This document shows, one piece after another, positions 63,289 through 64,000 of a stretch of 64,000 bases of DNA. Below the pieces are notes generated by a model. The model saw nothing but the letters and a program-made list of their open reading frames with translations, did not search any database and had not been told where the DNA came from. This stretch comes from an uncultured Eubacteriales bacterium (GTDB lineage: Bacteria > Bacillota > Clostridia > Monoglobales > Monoglobaceae): NCBI GenBank assembly GCA_900545865.1, contig URAN01000004.1, forward strand, positions 35,026 to 99,025. The letters run 5' to 3'. Made by a program: the position numbers and the translations under genes. The first letter of the stretch is position 1. Each line of letters begins with the position of its first letter.

Positions 63289-63319
63289 GCGACAAGCCTT
63301 TTCGGCTTGCCGCATTTTT
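63289..63319 (+). terminator. Terminator after tRNA-Arg
   Basis: A stem GCGACAAGCC / GGCTTGCCGC with one mismatch, followed by ATTTTTC. Confidence 0.8.
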
Positions 63320-63561
63320 CATAATAAAATAATCTCGTGACACCGCAGACAACCCGCCGCCTCTGTGATTGTAACATAATATCACATTCCTTGTTAAACC
63401 GAAAAGATAATAAACGCCCCGACAAGAAAGAGCACCACTTCAAAACAAGTTTAAACGCATAAAGCTACTGTTTAACTGATATTTTAAATTATTGGTTTTA
63501 AATTCTACATCTTATACGGAATATGCATATTATCCGTGTATCTCTCCGTTCCTTTAAGCGT

Positions 63562-63770
63562 CTATTGCGGCTGTTTGCCGATATACGCCAATATACCTCC
63601 GTCCACTTAAAGGATGTGTCCGTTCACCGCATTTGATGCATCGCTTGCGAGAAATACCGCCGGTCCCGCAAGCTCATCGGGGTTAAGCCACCTTCCGGCA
63701 GGCGTTTTTGCACAGATAAATTTGTCAAACAGATGTCGGCTTCCGTCGGGCTGAATTTATCCGAGCCTTC
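63562..63770 (-). pseudogene. Short-chain dehydrogenase remnant (gluconate 5-dehydrogenase-like)
   Basis: On the minus strand the C-terminal end of a short-chain dehydrogenase can be read: KFICAKTPAGRWLNP, DELAGPAVFLASDASNAVNG, HIL, a TAA stop, then VDGGILAYIGKQPQ and the natural TAG. This ending is typical of gluconate 5-dehydrogenase/KduD-type enzymes. The in-frame stop, the lost frame upstream of about 63740 and the missing Rossmann and catalytic parts show it is dead. Confidence 0.75.
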
Positions 63771-63780
63771 AAACGGATAA

Positions 63781-64000
63781 CGGGCACATCACCGGGACGG
63801 TTTATGCGTCAATAAAATTATTATGGTTCAGTCCGATAACTTCATATAATAACAAACGGTATGTTTAAACTGTTAAGTTTAAGACATTAAATGCTTAAAC
63901 ATATTATGAAATGCGGAAATAATAATTGACTCATACTTTGAAATATGAAATAACAGGACAGAATTTGACATATAAATATATTACCTAAATTCAAGAGGTG
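63781..64000. other. Intergenic tail with a ribosome binding site at the edge
   Basis: No gene seen. The window ends in AAGAGGTG (63993-64000), which looks like a ribosome binding site for a plus-strand gene starting just outside. A TTGACA lies at about 63966. Confidence 0.4.

Overview
The window is a piece of a low-to-moderate GC Gram-positive (Firmicutes, class Clostridia) chromosome. The evidence is four proteins' worth of S-layer-homology (SLH) and stalk (copper amine oxidase N-terminal-like) domains, strong AGGAGG-type ribosome binding sites, ATP-type PEP carboxykinase, AraC/ROK sugar regulation and GH78/GH20/CE2 carbohydrate enzymes. A pectin- or plant-glycan-degrading gut relative of Monoglobus would fit, but that is inference only.

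Layout. (1) 1-14186, minus strand: a run of five very large secreted proteins, transcribed from about 14.29 kb leftwards. They are two multidomain SGNH/CE2-type esterases, an SLH protein with a (Gly-Ser)n linker, a second SLH protein and a cut-off protein. Four of the five carry copies of a DUF6273-like domain. (2) 14.7-18.4 kb: a DNA-binding-domain-only AraC gene, pckA, and two small secreted stalk-domain proteins, the first with a long structured leader. (3) 18.4-22.2 kb: a U32-like protein followed by a zinc ABC transporter (znuA-, znuC-, znuB-like). (4) 22.2-29.4 kb: an aldehyde dehydrogenase remnant, an unknown small gene, then a minus-strand housekeeping operon read argD-argF-GNAT-asnS-TPR-PRTase. 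A second copy of the structured leader sits between argD and argF. (5) 29.6-35.6 kb: an AraC regulator divergent from a ROK kinase and fructose-6-phosphate aldolase-type transaldolase, a sirtuin, and a P-type ATPase. (6) 35.8-54.1 kb, minus strand: a glycan operon read GH(958 aa), GH(1199 aa with CBM9), LamG-like repeat protein, SLH, SLH, GH78 rhamnosidase, solute-binding lipoprotein, RpiB-type isomerase. It diverges from an AraC activator. (7) 54.3-62.7 kb: a second GH78, a second AraC, and a nagB-nagA-GH20 operon. (8) 62.7-64 kb: gene remnants (dockerin-like, short-chain dehydrogenase) around an intact tRNA-Arg(CCG).

How it works together (inference). Secreted glycosidases and esterases act on a polysaccharide at the wall, alongside SLH proteins that have no recognisable catalytic domain. 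Oligosaccharides are captured by a lipoprotein, and the final cleavage (GH78, GH20, neither with a signal peptide) and sugar phosphate conversion (NagA, NagB, RpiB, transaldolase, ROK kinase) happen in the cytoplasm, with AraC regulators in control.

The most interesting items are the duplicated structured leader with compensatory base changes and a predicted pseudoknot next to the ribosome binding site, and the sharing of one non-catalytic domain family between SLH-anchored proteins and unanchored enzymes, which could be a docking system.
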